Below the pieces are notes generated by a model. The model was given only the letters and a program-made list of their open reading frames with translations. It ran no database searches and was not told the DNA's origin. A DNA stretch of 64,000 nt from Halopenitus persicus. Its GTDB lineage: Archaea; Halobacteriota; Halobacteria; Halobacteriales; Haloferacaceae. This document shows, piece by piece, positions 9,398 to 18,137 of the stretch. The number at the start of each line of letters is the position of its first letter. Positions within the stretch are counted from its first letter, which is position 1. The stretch spans positions 558,001-622,000 of the forward strand of contig NZ_AP017558.1 in the NCBI RefSeq assembly GCF_002355635.1. The letters run 5' to 3'. The position numbers and the translations under genes were made by a program.

Positions 9398-11029
9398 CTA
9401 CTGCCTCCGGTAGCGGACGATCGCCGCAATGGCCACGAGACCGAGGATCGCACCGAGGATCAGCGGGATCGGGAGTCCGCCTTCCTCGGCTTCGACCACG
9501 TCGACCGGAACCCGAACCGTGTTCGATAGCTGGCTGTTCCCGTCCGCGTCGTCGTACCGGAAGTCGAAGGAGATGGGGTACGTCTTTTGAGGAGTCGCGG
9601 TTCCGGCGGCGGTCAGCTCGAAGGTCACCGTGACGGTCTCGCCCGGCTCGATGGACTGAACGTATCCGGTGTCGGTCGTGCCGGTGTCGAGCGGATCGTC
9701 GGCGAACAGCCGCGCCTCGACGTCCGTGGCCGTCTCGTCGAGGTTGTTCGTGACCGCAACCGAGAGCGTTCGCGAACCGCCGGACTCGATCGTCGCGTTG
9801 TCGAGCGAGACGTCGAACTGGTCGCGCTCGGGCGCGACGTCAGCGGTCACGTCGAGCTTGTCGTAACTCCGCCGGTCGCCGTTCTGGTTCCGGTAGCTGA
9901 CCGCGAAGCCGACCGACTTCGCGCCGGCCTCCGACTCGCTGCTCACCTCGATCGGCAGGGCGAACGACGCGGTCTCGCCCGGCCCGAGCGATCCGACGGC
10001 GACCGATTCCTCGACGGGCAGTATCGCCGAGGAGTCGTCGGCGTATCGAACCACGACGCCGTCCGCCGTCTGCGGCCCGGTGTTTCGAACGGTGCCCTCG
10101 ATCTCGCCGTCCTCGCCGACCCGGAGCGACGAGGTGACGTCCTCGAAGGCGAACGACTGCTCGGCGACGGTCGTGACCCCGGCCGTCATCGGCTCCGAGG
10201 TCGCCGCGATGCCGTCGGTGTCCTCGTAGTTCACGGAGAGATCGAGCGTGTATCCCCGACGAGCGGCGTCGCTGGCCAGCGAGACGGTGTAGTTGATCGT
10301 CCGCGTCTCCCCGGGTTCCCAGGCACCGACGAACGCGTTCGAGCTTGCCGCGCCGGATTCGAACGTCAACGCGTTGCTTCGTGACTCGGTCACCACGCTC
10401 GCGTCCTCCGCGGGCTGGGTGCCGACGTTGCGAAGCGTCAGGGACACGTCGCTCCGGTCACCGACCTGGGCGGTGGCGTTCGTCTCGACGACCTCGAAGC
10501 GAGCGTCCTCGGTCACTTCGACCGTGATCGATCCCGTCCGTGAGCGCGTGAAATCATTGTAGTCCGTGCCGTATGGTTTATAATCAACGAGATACGTGGA
10601 CTGGTACTCGTATTTGATCGGGAGCCGGTAGGTTCCCGGTTCGGCGCTTTCGGCGATCGTGATCGGGACGGTCCGTTCGGCGAACCCAGTCGGGAGGTTT
10701 CCGATCGTGATCTGCCCGGCTTGGACGTCGATGGGGACGTTCGAGTCATCGATCCGCATCGTCATTCCTTCCGCGGTCGTGACACGCTCCTCGTACTGGG
10801 AGGGTCCCCCCCGTGTGATCGTACCGCGATTCGTGATCGCGATCCGAAGCTCGTCGGCCGTACCGGCAGCGACCTCGCCGGAAGCCGTTGCAAACGTGAT
10901 GTCCGGTTGTCCGATCACCTGTCCGGACTGCTGTTGGGCTACGCTCGTCGCGGGCACGAGAGCGACGCCGCCGAGAGCGGCGCCCACGACGAGGAGGGCG
11001 AGGAGGATGGACACGCGATTCGAACTCAT
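9398..11029 (-). CDS. CARDB/COG1361-type secreted protein partnered with RND exporter
   Basis: The chosen ATG gives MSSNRVSILLALLVVGAALG, a proper signal peptide; the longer frame adds 21 residues of non-signal sequence and is rejected. The mature protein (543 aa total) has four or five Ig-like CARDB repeats, each with a pattern such as VTNNLDETATDVEARLF or LRNVGTQPAED, and one C-terminal helix (IPLILGAILGLVAIAAIV) ending RYRRQ. It is thus a membrane-tethered exoplasmic protein. It lies 3 bases upstream of the RND gene in the same operon and is likely its extracytoplasmic adaptor or substrate collector, which is an inference from context. Confidence 0.78.
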   Translation of the reverse strand: MSSNRVSILLALLVVGAALGGVALVPATSVAQQQSGQVIGQPDITFATASGEVAAGTADELRIAITNRGTITRGGPSQYEERVTTAEGMTMRIDDSNVPIDVQAGQITIGNLPTGFAERTVPITIAESAEPGTYRLPIKYEYQSTYLVDYKPYGTDYNDFTRSRTGSITVEVTEDARFEVVETNATAQVGDRSDVSLTLRNVGTQPAEDASVVTESRSNALTFESGAASSNAFVGAWEPGETRTINYTVSLASDAARRGYTLDLSVNYEDTDGIAATSEPMTAGVTTVAEQSFAFEDVTSSLRVGEDGEIEGTVRNTGPQTADGVVVRYADDSSAILPVEESVAVGSLGPGETASFALPIEVSSESEAGAKSVGFAVSYRNQNGDRRSYDKLDVTADVAPERDQFDVSLDNATIESGGSRTLSVAVTNNLDETATDVEARLFADDPLDTGTTDTGYVQSIEPGETVTVTFELTAAGTATPQKTYPISFDFRYDDADGNSQLSNTVRVPVDVVEAEEGGLPIPLILGAILGLVAIAAIVRYRRQ

Positions 11030-11430
11030 GAACGAACACCGGCGGTTGGATCGGATCTCATTGATGTGTTGGCGGGTGGCTGCAGGCGACACGAGATCGA
11101 GGGTCCACGTCGATCCGACGGCCCGATCGGCGGTCGGCGATCGACGTGGGGCCTCGATCGTCGGTTAACTAACTACTCAGTTACATTCCAGCAGGGATAC
11201 ACATCAATCCGTTGGTTCCTCGTTGAACGCGGTCCGAATCGGGACGAAGCGACCGTCACCGCCGATCCCGAGGGGAGCGTTCGAGCGGCGGTCACCGGTC
11301 GGCGGCTGCTAGTCAATGCCGGCGACCGATGGTCAACGGTTCGGGGTCGATGGCCATCAACCGCCGACCGGATCCGCATCGATGGCCGATGTCCGTTCCT
11401 TTTTGAGGGTGGAACGGCGAGGCACGAGCA
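11030..11430. other. Divergent intergenic region between the RND operon and cofH
   Basis: About 400 bases separating divergently transcribed genes. Overlapping open frames here have no protein-family character. It should hold the promoters of both transcripts, but I could not fix a convincing TATA box for either. Confidence 0.4.
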
Positions 11431-12837
11431 ATGACGTCGGCGCGCGAAGTGGATCCGGCGGATCTCGAGTTCGAGCACGTCCCGGAGACGGACCAGTCGT
11501 TCGAGAACGCGCTCGCGAACGCCCGGGACGGACGCCGGCTGTCGGTCGCCGACGGGATCGAGCTCATCACGACCGGCACGGACATACCGGGGATCGACCC
11601 GAAGCGCAAGGAGGCCGTGCTCGAGGCCGCCGACCGCCGGCGCGCCGCGGTCGTCGGCGAGGAGGTCACCTTCGTCGCCAACCTCAACAACAACGTCACG
11701 ACCGCCTGCAACACGGGCTGTCTGTTCTGCAACTTCAAGGACACCGCCCACGCCTTCGAGGCTGACAGCGGGATCGACCATTCGGGATTCACCAAGACGC
11801 CCGCCGAGTCCCGCGAGATCGTCGCCGACGCCCTCGAGATGGGAATCTCAGAGGTGACCTCCGTTTCGGGGCTCCATCCCGCCTTCGCGTTGAACGAGGA
11901 GCATCACGAGATCCTCCGTGCGCACGCGAACCCCGAACGCGAGGTGAACTACAAGCCCCCCGAGGTCTACGCCACCGATCCGGGAACCTACCGCGAACAG
12001 CTGGCGGCGATGTCGGTCGGCGACGTCCACCTCCACTCGATGACCCCCGAAGAGGCCGCCCACGCGAAACGCGGCACCGAGTGGAGCTACGAGGACGTCT
12101 ACCGGGAGCTGGCCGACGCGGGTCTCGACAGCGCGCCGGGTACCGCCGCCGAGATCCTCGTCGACGAGGTCCGGGACGTGATCTGTCCCGGCAAGATCCG
12201 GACCGACGACTGGGTGGCCGCCATGGAGGGCGCGATGGCCGCCGGCCTCGACACCACCGCGACGATCATGTACGGTCACGTCGAGAACGCGGCCCACCGC
12301 GTCCGCCACCTCGAGGTCGTTCGCGATCTGCAGGACCGGACCGGCGGGATCCGCGAGTTCGTCCCGCTCTCGTTCGTCCACGAGAACACCCCCCTCGCGA
12401 AACACGGCGTCGTCGACTCCGGCGCCAGCGACGCCGAGGACGAGCTGCTGATCGCCGTCTCCCGACTCTTTCTGGACAACGTCGACCACGTCCAGTCCTC
12501 CTGGGTCAAATACGGCGACGCGAAGGGGCTCAAGCTCCTCAACTGCGGCGCCGACGACTTCATGGGAACGATCCTCTCCGAGGAGATCACCGCCCGCGCC
12601 GGCGGCGAGTTCGGCGAGTTCCGCAGCGTCGCGGACTACGTCGAGATGATCGACGCGATCGGCCGCGTCCCCGTCGAGCGCTCGACCGACTACCGGACGC
12701 GCCGCCGTATCGATCCCGACGACCCCGACGCGAAGCCCTTCGGCCCGACGATCGGCCCCCGGGCCGACGGCACCCCGCTGCTCCCCGACGACGCCGGCGG
12801 TCCGGGCGAACGTGGCCCCGCGCCCGCGGACGATTAG
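11431..12837 (+). CDS. cofH: FO synthase subunit 2 (5-amino-6-(D-ribitylamino)uracil--L-tyrosine transferase)
   Basis: Radical SAM enzyme of 468 aa. CofH condenses tyrosine with 5-amino-6-ribitylaminouracil, the first of two radical steps making the F420 chromophore FO; CofG finishes it. The radical SAM cysteines are CNTGCLFC (C-x3-C-x2-C) near residue 95, preceded by FVANLNNNVTTAC, a family hallmark. Further CofH-like blocks are VYATDPGTYREQL, LDSAPGTAAEILVDEVRDVICPGKI and PLSFVHENTPL. A disordered acidic tail of about 25 residues is typical for haloarchaea. No cofG is present in the window. The gene stands alone on the plus strand. Confidence 0.93.
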   Translation: MTSAREVDPADLEFEHVPETDQSFENALANARDGRRLSVADGIELITTGTDIPGIDPKRKEAVLEAADRRRAAVVGEEVTFVANLNNNVTTACNTGCLFCNFKDTAHAFEADSGIDHSGFTKTPAESREIVADALEMGISEVTSVSGLHPAFALNEEHHEILRAHANPEREVNYKPPEVYATDPGTYREQLAAMSVGDVHLHSMTPEEAAHAKRGTEWSYEDVYRELADAGLDSAPGTAAEILVDEVRDVICPGKIRTDDWVAAMEGAMAAGLDTTATIMYGHVENAAHRVRHLEVVRDLQDRTGGIREFVPLSFVHENTPLAKHGVVDSGASDAEDELLIAVSRLFLDNVDHVQSSWVKYGDAKGLKLLNCGADDFMGTILSEEITARAGGEFGEFRSVADYVEMIDAIGRVPVERSTDYRTRRRIDPDDPDAKPFGPTIGPRADGTPLLPDDAGGPGERGPAPADD

Positions 12838-13006
12838 CGGCCACGCGTTCGAGTCTCCTCGCTCGAGTTCGCTGTTCGAGTTGCTCGCGATCGCTCCGTG
12901 AGGATGTCGTCGGAACCGGAGAGCCAGGCGGCCCGTCGGACGCCCTCCGGCGACCGGCTTCGGAGGACTCGAACGGGTCCCTAAGGATCTGAAAACACCC
13001 AACAAG

Positions 13007-13014
13007 TATTTAAA
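13007..13014 (+). promoter_or_regulatory. TATA box for the small winged-helix gene
   Basis: TATTTAAA lies about 25 bases before the ATG at 13036, as expected for a leaderless haloarchaeal transcript. This decides the start in favour of 13036 over the GTG at 13027. Confidence 0.6.
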
Positions 13015-13035
13015 GTGTGCTAACAAGTGCCACAT

Positions 13036-13290
13036 ATGGCCGCAAGCCGGTGTGCCGACCTCGATCGAACCGACGAGCGGGTACTGTCGTACCTCCAGGA
13101 GTGTGGCGCCGACTATCCGGCGCTCATCGCCGGGAACACGGGACTCCACGTCGCCCACGTCGAACGGCGACTGGAGACGCTGGCGAACACAGGACTCGTC
13201 GAACCGGTGAGCGGCGAGGTCATCTACCGGCTGACCGACGAGGGAACCGACGTCATCGACTCGGCCCCGGATAGCGGCCCGTCGGTCTAG
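13036..13290 (+). CDS. Small winged-helix DNA-binding protein (PhiH1/ArsR-like)
   Basis: 84 aa from the ATG at 13036. The protein reads as a single winged-helix domain: DERVLSYLQECGADYPALIAG (helix 1 and turn), TGLHVAHVERRLETLANTGL (recognition helix) and VEPVSGEVIYRLTDEGTDVI (wing, with the common YRLTDEG ending). This pattern matches haloarchaeal PhiH1-repressor-like or ArsR-like regulators. There is no ligand domain, so it probably acts as a simple dimeric repressor. It is monocistronic with a TATA box at 13007. Target unknown. Confidence 0.8.
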   Translation: MAASRCADLDRTDERVLSYLQECGADYPALIAGNTGLHVAHVERRLETLANTGLVEPVSGEVIYRLTDEGTDVIDSAPDSGPSV

Positions 13291-13356
13291 GGTCGGATCT
13301 CCAGGATCGGGTCCGTTGCGACGCTTTCAAACCGTTCTCCCGCCGAGTGTGTGGCG

Positions 13357-13815
13357 ATGGGATACGCGTGTCCGGTCTGTGAAACGCCGCAGCGCGACGG
13401 CGAGCACCTCGCACATCACCTCGCGTTCACGGCGATGTTGCACGGCGGCGGCCACGAGGAGTGGCTGGCGGAGCACGCCCCCGAGTGGGCCGACCGCGAG
13501 CCCGAGGAGCTCGCCGCCGAGGTCGTCGAGCACGCCGAGGAGGCCGAGTACCACGAGGTCTTCGAGGACACCGTCCACGATCGCGGCCGACCGGACGTGG
13601 GACCGCGCGGAACGGGAACCGGTCACGAACACGATCACGAGCACGGACACGAACACACACACGCGACCGCGGCCGGATCGAACCCAAGCGGATTCGACGA
13701 GGAGACGCAGGCGGCACTCGAGGAGGCGCGGGAGTTGACTCGTCGGATGATGGCGGACGAGGGCGATGGGACCGACGCGAGCAGCGACGAGGCCGACAAC
13801 GAGACCGATACGTAA
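13357..13815 (+). CDS. Haloarchaeal DUF5810-like zinc-finger protein
   Basis: 152 aa from ATG 13357; a GTG two codons upstream is less likely. It begins MGYACPVCETPQRDGEHLAHH, with a CxxC pair followed by His residues, probably a zinc-binding site. A helical segment rich in acidic residues follows, then a His-rich stretch (HEHDHEHGHEHTH) around residues 90-103 that could bind metal. It ends with an Ala/Glu helix and an acidic tail. I recognise it as the haloarchaeal family DUF5810, usually beside a DUF5809 gene as here. Function unknown. Confidence 0.75.
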   Translation: MGYACPVCETPQRDGEHLAHHLAFTAMLHGGGHEEWLAEHAPEWADREPEELAAEVVEHAEEAEYHEVFEDTVHDRGRPDVGPRGTGTGHEHDHEHGHEHTHATAAGSNPSGFDEETQAALEEARELTRRMMADEGDGTDASSDEADNETDT

Positions 13816-13881
13816 CGCCACGATCGAAGATCTCCCGCGTGGAACCGAACGCCCTTATCGGTCGCTTCCCGTACGCGACGT

Positions 13882-14325
13882 ATGGAAACACGAGGACTGA
13901 TCGCTCCCGAGACGGTCGCGGAGGCCCGGGATCGCTACGCGGAGGCCGGCCCGGCGGCGCAGGTGGTCGTCCGGGAGACCGCGAAGGCGATGTCGTTCGA
14001 CGCCGCGGAGTACGACGAGCGCGTGACCGGCGACGTCGTGGAAACGGCGCGTGACGCCCTGTTCGCCTCGCTTCTGGAGGTGCACGTCGCCGACCGCGAC
14101 GCCTTCGACGAGTGGCTCGCGTCCCACGACCGGTACGCCGACGCGGACGTCGAGCTGCTCGGATCCGAGCACGTCGACCGGATCGTCTGGCACGCGGCGC
14201 CGATCGCCGAGTCGGTCGTCGCCGCGACGTTCCACGAGGAGGAGGCGGCCGCGGTCGGGACCCTGCGTCGGAACGCGTTCGGACGAATCTACCGGGATCG
14301 GCTGCGACGCGAAGCCGAGGAGTGA
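13882..14325 (+). CDS. Haloarchaeal DUF5809-like protein
   Basis: 147 aa soluble protein starting [19 protein letters not shown]. It is mostly alpha-helical with a conserved core ([19 protein letters not shown]) and a second half ([26 protein letters not shown]-like region, [11 protein letters not shown]). I recognise the family as DUF5809, found next to DUF5810 in many haloarchaea. The two genes are 66 bases apart on the same strand and ahead of the translation and transcription cluster. No catalytic motif is evident and no function is assigned. Confidence 0.72.
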   Translation: METRGLIAPETVAEARDRYAEAGPAAQVVVRETAKAMSFDAAEYDERVTGDVVETARDALFASLLEVHVADRDAFDEWLASHDRYADADVELLGSEHVDRIVWHAAPIAESVVAATFHEEEAAAVGTLRRNAFGRIYRDRLRREAEE

Positions 14326-14422
14326 GGCCCGGTCTCGATCCCCTCCCGAGGCGACTCTCTCGACGCCGGTCACGGCACCGATGCGTGGCACCGATCCCCG
14401 GTCCCGTCCGGAGAACAGCACC

Positions 14423-14470
14423 TTTATCACTCGCACGGGGCGAATCTCCGACAAGATTGCTTCAAGGAGG
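14423..14470 (+). promoter_or_regulatory. Promoter and Shine-Dalgarno of aIF2 gamma
   Basis: A TATA-like TTTATC lies at 14423-14428, and a strong Shine-Dalgarno AAGGAGG at 14464-14470 sits 6 bases ahead of the GTG at 14477. This is one of the few good ribosome sites in the window and decides the start; a much longer upstream frame is spurious. Confidence 0.7.
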
Positions 14471-14476
14471 TTCACG

Positions 14477-15700
14477 GTGACACAAGACCATACACGACCG
14501 GAGGTGAACATCGGACTCGTCGGCCACGTCGACCACGGGAAGACGACGCTCGTCCAGGCGTTGTCGGGCTCGTGGACCGACCAGCACTCGGAGGAGATGA
14601 AGCGCGGGATCTCCATCCGGTTGGGCTACGCGGACGCGACGTTCCGCGAGTGCACCGGCCTCGAGGAGCCGGAACGATACACCGTCGATGCGGACTGTCC
14701 CGACGGCTCGACGAGCGAGGTGATGCGGACCGTCTCGTTCGTCGACGCGCCCGGCCACGAGACCCTGATGGCGACGATGCTGTCGGGGGCCGCGATCATG
14801 GACGGCGCCGTCCTCGTCGTCAGCGCGACCGAGGACGTACCGCAGGCACAGACCGAAGAGCACCTGATGGCGCTCGACATCATCGGGATCGACAACGTCG
14901 TCATCGCCCAGAACAAGGTCGACCTCGTCGACCGCGACCGGGCGGTGGAGAACTACGAGCAGATCCAGGAGTTCGTCGAGGGCACCGTCGCGGAGGACGC
15001 GCCGATCGTCCCCGTCTCGGCCCAACAGGAGGTCAACCTCGACCTCCTCATCCAGGCGATCGAGGAGGAGATCCCGACCCCGGACCGGAACTCGGACGCG
15101 CCCCCGGAGCTGTTCGTCGCCCGCTCGTTCGACATCAACCGCCCCGGGACGACCTTCGAGGACCTGACCGGCGGCGTCATCGGCGGGTCGCTCGCCGAGG
15201 GCGAACTCGCCGTCGACGACGAGATCGAGATCCGGCCCGGTCGCGAGGTCGAGGAGGGCGGCCAGACCGAGTGGCGGCCCCTCTCGACGACGGTCCGGTC
15301 GCTGCAGGCCGGCGACGACCAGGTCGACGTCGCCACGCCGGGCGGGCTGCTCGGCGTGGGCACCGGCCTCGATCCGAGCCTCACCAAGGGAGACGCGCTG
15401 GCCGGCCAGGTCGCCGGCGAGCCCGGGACGCTCCCCCCGACGCGACACGCCTTCGAGATGGACGTCGAGCTACTCGACCGGATCGTCGGCGAGGGCGAGG
15501 TCGAGGAGATCACCACCGGCGAACCGCTGATGCTCACCGTCGGGACGGCGACGACGGTCGGCGCCGTGACCAGCGCACGCGACGGCGAGTGCGAGGTGAA
15601 CCTCAAGCGCCCGGTCTGTGCGGCCGAGGGCGTCCGGATCGCCATCAATCGCCGCGTGGGCGCGCGCTGGCGGCTCATCGGTGTCGGAACGCTGAAGTGA
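14477..15700 (+). CDS. eif2g: Translation initiation factor aIF2 subunit gamma
   Basis: 407 aa GTPase that carries initiator Met-tRNA to the small ribosomal subunit with the alpha and beta subunits. G1 is GHVDHGKTT near residue 17, the switch I region has [15 protein letters not shown]3 is DAPGHE, G4 is NKVD and G5 is VSAQQEVN, followed by EF-Tu-like domains II and III ([30 protein letters not shown]). The zinc-knuckle region between switch I and G3 keeps only two Cys where four are usual in many archaea. The GTG start is fixed by the AAGGAGG site. It heads a five-gene cluster with the PIN protein, rpo7, spt4 and dephospho-CoA kinase. Confidence 0.95.
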   Translation: MTQDHTRPEVNIGLVGHVDHGKTTLVQALSGSWTDQHSEEMKRGISIRLGYADATFRECTGLEEPERYTVDADCPDGSTSEVMRTVSFVDAPGHETLMATMLSGAAIMDGAVLVVSATEDVPQAQTEEHLMALDIIGIDNVVIAQNKVDLVDRDRAVENYEQIQEFVEGTVAEDAPIVPVSAQQEVNLDLLIQAIEEEIPTPDRNSDAPPELFVARSFDINRPGTTFEDLTGGVIGGSLAEGELAVDDEIEIRPGREVEEGGQTEWRPLSTTVRSLQAGDDQVDVATPGGLLGVGTGLDPSLTKGDALAGQVAGEPGTLPPTRHAFEMDVELLDRIVGEGEVEEITTGEPLMLTVGTATTVGAVTSARDGECEVNLKRPVCAAEGVRIAINRRVGARWRLIGVGTLK

Positions 15701-15701
15701 C

Positions 15702-16316
15702 GTGACCGAGGACACTCCATCGGAGCAGCCGACCGAGCGCGGGTCGACGGAGCGCGACCGTGGAACACCGGAGCGCAACCGCAGCCCGACCCAACGCGAC
15801 CGCGAATCGGCCGACCACGACCGCGGGTCGGCATCGACGACGCCGGTCGTCGCCATCGATACGAGCGCCCTGATGGCCCCGGTGGAGGCGGACGTCCGCC
15901 TGTTCGAGGAGCTGGACCGGCTCCTCGGGACGTACCGGGCCGTCGTCCCCGACGCGGTCCGGGCCGAACTCGACCGACTCGCGGACGGGAACGGACGCGA
16001 GGCGACGGCGGCACGAGTCGGCCGCGACCTGGCCGACCGTGCCGACCCGATCGAGCCCGACGGCGGCGACGCGGCACCCGACGACGTGGACCGCGCCGAC
16101 CCGGCGACTGAGAACGCGGAGCGGTCGACCGACGACGCGGACGGGAACGGATCGACGAACGAGTACGCTGACGACGTGCTGGTCGCGCTCGCCGAGGCGG
16201 GCGTGGTCGCGTACGTCGTCACGAACGATCGCCCCCTCAAAAACCGGATCCTGGCGCGGAACGTACCAGTAATCGGTTTAAGGGGGCGGAACGCACTGGC
16301 GATAACGGAACCATAA
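15702..16316 (+). CDS. PIN-domain ribonuclease, Fcf1/VapC9-like
   Basis: 204 aa, with a GTG start one base after the aIF2 gamma stop. After an acidic disordered leader of about 45 residues comes a PIN fold: VVAIDTSALMAPVEADVRLF (first acidic residue), FEELDRLLGTYRAVVPDAV with AELDRLADG, then after a low-complexity acidic insert YADDVLVALAE and VVTNDRPLKNRILARNVPVI (the last acidic residues). This matches the Fcf1-like archaeal PIN proteins encoded between aIF2 gamma and RNA polymerase E' in many euryarchaea. A role in rRNA processing is inferred from family and context. The insert of about 35 acidic residues within the PIN domain is a halophilic embellishment. Confidence 0.85.
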   Translation: MTEDTPSEQPTERGSTERDRGTPERNRSPTQRDRESADHDRGSASTTPVVAIDTSALMAPVEADVRLFEELDRLLGTYRAVVPDAVRAELDRLADGNGREATAARVGRDLADRADPIEPDGGDAAPDDVDRADPATENAERSTDDADGNGSTNEYADDVLVALAEAGVVAYVVTNDRPLKNRILARNVPVIGLRGRNALAITEP

Positions 16317-16324
16317 GCGCACGC

Positions 16325-16909
16325 ATGTACAAGCGAGTACGACTCACAGACACGGTCGAAGTGCCGCCGAAACACCTGGCGGACGTCTCGAACGAACGGG
16401 TGAAAGCCCTGCTGCAGGACAAACTGGAGGGACGCATGGACGAGGACGTCGGCAGCGTCGTCAGCGTCATCGAGGTCCACGACATCGGGGAGGGAGCGGT
16501 GCTGCCGAACCGGCCCGGCGTCTACTACGAGGCCGAGTTCGACGCGCTCACCTACGATCCCGACATGCAGGAGGTCATCGACGGCACCGTCGTGGAGACG
16601 GTGGAGTTCGGTGCCTTCGTCGGGATCGGTCCGGTGGACGGCCTCCTCCACGTCTCCCAGATCACCGACGAGTATCTGACCTTCGACGGGGCGAACCAGC
16701 AGCTCGCCTCCTCGGACTCCGACAAGACGCTCGGCGTCGACGACGCCGTCCGGGCCCGCATCGTCACCAAGAGCATCGACGAGCGCAACCCCCGGGACTC
16801 GAAGATCGGCCTCACGGCCAAACAGCCCGGGTTGGGGAAACACGAGTGGCTCGAGTCCGAACGCCGCCGCCGTGAACAGCAGGGCGAGAGCGTCGAGGAG
16901 GCGAACTGA
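16325..16909 (+). CDS. rpoE1: DNA-directed RNA polymerase subunit Rpo7 (E')
   Basis: 194 aa stalk subunit of archaeal RNA polymerase, equivalent to eukaryotic Rpb7. The N-terminal tip domain starts MYKRVRLTDTVEVPPKHL and includes LLQDKLEGRMDEDVGSVVSV. The C-terminal S1 RNA-binding domain runs from about residue 80 (GTVVETVEFGAFVGIGPVDG, LLHVSQITDEY) to KIGLTAKQPGLG. The last dozen residues are an acidic tail. The stop codon overlaps the spt4 ATG by one base, so the two are translated together. It binds Rpo4 (not in this window) and guides emerging RNA. Confidence 0.96.
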   Translation: MYKRVRLTDTVEVPPKHLADVSNERVKALLQDKLEGRMDEDVGSVVSVIEVHDIGEGAVLPNRPGVYYEAEFDALTYDPDMQEVIDGTVVETVEFGAFVGIGPVDGLLHVSQITDEYLTFDGANQQLASSDSDKTLGVDDAVRARIVTKSIDERNPRDSKIGLTAKQPGLGKHEWLESERRRREQQGESVEEAN

Positions 16910-17106
16910 TGGCCGAGGACCGCCTCGCATGCCGGGAATGTCACTTCGTGAACGATCCCGATTCACAGACCTGCGAGCTGTGCGGGTCCTCCTCGCTGAC
17001 CGAGGACTGGGCCGGCTACGTCATCATCACGCATCCCGAATCGAGCCGGATCGCCGAGGAGATGAACGTCACCGAGCCCGGGTCCTACGCCCTGAAGGTC
17101 CGGTAG
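16909..17106 (+). CDS. spt4: Transcription elongation factor Spt4 (RNA polymerase subunit E'')
   Basis: 65 aa zinc protein. Cysteines are in CRECHF and CELCGS, the four-Cys zinc site of Spt4, followed by TEDWAGYVIITHPESSRIAEEM, the conserved core that binds the Spt5 NGN domain. Full length for archaea. The ATG overlaps the rpo7 stop. It works as the Spt4-Spt5 clamp that raises processivity of RNA polymerase. Confidence 0.95.
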   Translation: MAEDRLACRECHFVNDPDSQTCELCGSSSLTEDWAGYVIITHPESSRIAEEMNVTEPGSYALKVR

Positions 17107-17154
17107 TCCAACCGTGATCCGATCCGACGTCCGGACCCGATCCGACACCCACGA

Positions 17155-17736
17155 ATGCTGACTCTTCCTGCTGATCTCCGATCCGAGTTCAAGGAGCCGC
17201 TCGGCCCGGTGACGAGCGACGCGGTCGAGCTGCTCGACCGCGTCGAACGCACGCGCGAGGCCCACGACGCGCCGGCGGCGCCCCTCGTCGCCGTCGGCGA
17301 CGTCGTCACCTACCACCTCCGTGAGGCCGGGCGCCAGCCCGACGTGGCGCTGCTCGACGGCAAGACCGAACGCGAGGCGGTCGCCGCCGAGATCCGCCGC
17401 GCGCTCACCGACGTCGGCGACGCACGGCTCTCCGTCGAAAACCCGGCCGGGAAACTCTCCCGTGAGCTGTTGGTCGCCCTCCGGGAGGCGCTCACGAGCG
17501 ACGAGGCGACCGTGATCGAGGTAGCCGGCGAGGAGGACCTGGCCGCCGTCCCAGCGATCCTCGCCGCCCCGCTCGGGAGCAGCGTCGTCTACGGCCAGCC
17601 CGGCGAGGGGATGGTGCACGTTGCCGTGACGCCGGACACGCGGAGCCGCGCCGGCGAGCTCCTCGCGGGGTTCGACGGGGACGTCGCCGGCGCGCTCGCG
17701 GCGCTCGGCCTCGAGGGCGACGCCGGCGGATCCTAA
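17155..17736 (+). CDS. GTP-dependent dephospho-CoA kinase (DUF359)
   Basis: 193 aa. It matches the archaeal DUF359 family, which phosphorylates dephospho-CoA with GTP in the last step of CoA synthesis and is unrelated to bacterial CoaE. Recognisable blocks: LRSEFKEPLGPV, LVAVGDVVTYHLREAGRQPDVALLDGKTER, SVENPAGKLSRELL, IEVAGEEDLAAVPAILAAPLGS and VVYGQPGEGMV. Residues of the Asp-rich active site (GDVV, DGKTER, GEEDL) are in place. It lies 48 bases after spt4 and is usually co-clustered with it in archaea. Confidence 0.92.
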   Translation: MLTLPADLRSEFKEPLGPVTSDAVELLDRVERTREAHDAPAAPLVAVGDVVTYHLREAGRQPDVALLDGKTEREAVAAEIRRALTDVGDARLSVENPAGKLSRELLVALREALTSDEATVIEVAGEEDLAAVPAILAAPLGSSVVYGQPGEGMVHVAVTPDTRSRAGELLAGFDGDVAGALAALGLEGDAGGS

Positions 17737-17784
17737 GGACGGACGACCGCAGTATTCTGCAAAGACGCTGCCAAACCGGCGCGA

Positions 17785-18135
17785 CTAGGACGCCCGTTCG
17801 GCGTCGACGAGTTCCGCAGCGACCGTCTCGGCGTCCAGCAGTGCCGGGTCGACCGCGAGGTCCGCGACGCCGGCGACGAACTCCGGCAGCGACCGGTCGG
17901 CGTAGGTCACCGTTCGGACGTCCGGGTTCTCCTCCTTGGCGATCGGAATCCCGGTTGCCTCCTCGACGTCGGTGATCACGAGGAGATCGGCCGCGTCGAT
18001 CCCGGCCTCCCGGAGCGCCGCCGCGGAGACGACGTCGTCGATCCGTGTCACCGCGGCCCCGACAGCCGCGAGCGCGCCGGCGAGGTCGTGGTCGTCCGGT
18101 CCCGCGACGATGGCGCGGTAGGTATCGGCCGCCAT
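17785..18135 (-). CDS. Small nucleotide-binding-fold protein next to guaA (DUF7126-like)
   Basis: 116 aa from ATG 18135; a GTG at 18141 overlapping the guaA stop is an alternative. The sequence is a compact Rossmann-like fold: YRAIVAGPDDHDLAGALAAVG, VTRIDDVVSAAALREAGIDAADLLVITDV, then EENPDVRTVTYADRSLPEF and DLAVDPALLDAETVAAEL. It resembles the N-terminal part of RCK/TrkA domains but lacks the full glycine motif. I recognise it as the haloarchaeal family DUF7126, often mislabelled CTP synthetase because it sits beside pyrG and guaA. It is the last gene of the pyrG-guaA operon. Function unknown. Confidence 0.7.
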   Translation of the reverse strand: MAADTYRAIVAGPDDHDLAGALAAVGAAVTRIDDVVSAAALREAGIDAADLLVITDVEEATGIPIAKEENPDVRTVTYADRSLPEFVAGVADLAVDPALLDAETVAAELVDAERAS

Positions 18136-18137
18136 CG

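Noticed and set aside
17785-18135. CTP synthase-related annotation for the small gene after guaA
   Set aside because: It has no similarity to either CTP synthase domain; the label comes from its neighbourhood.
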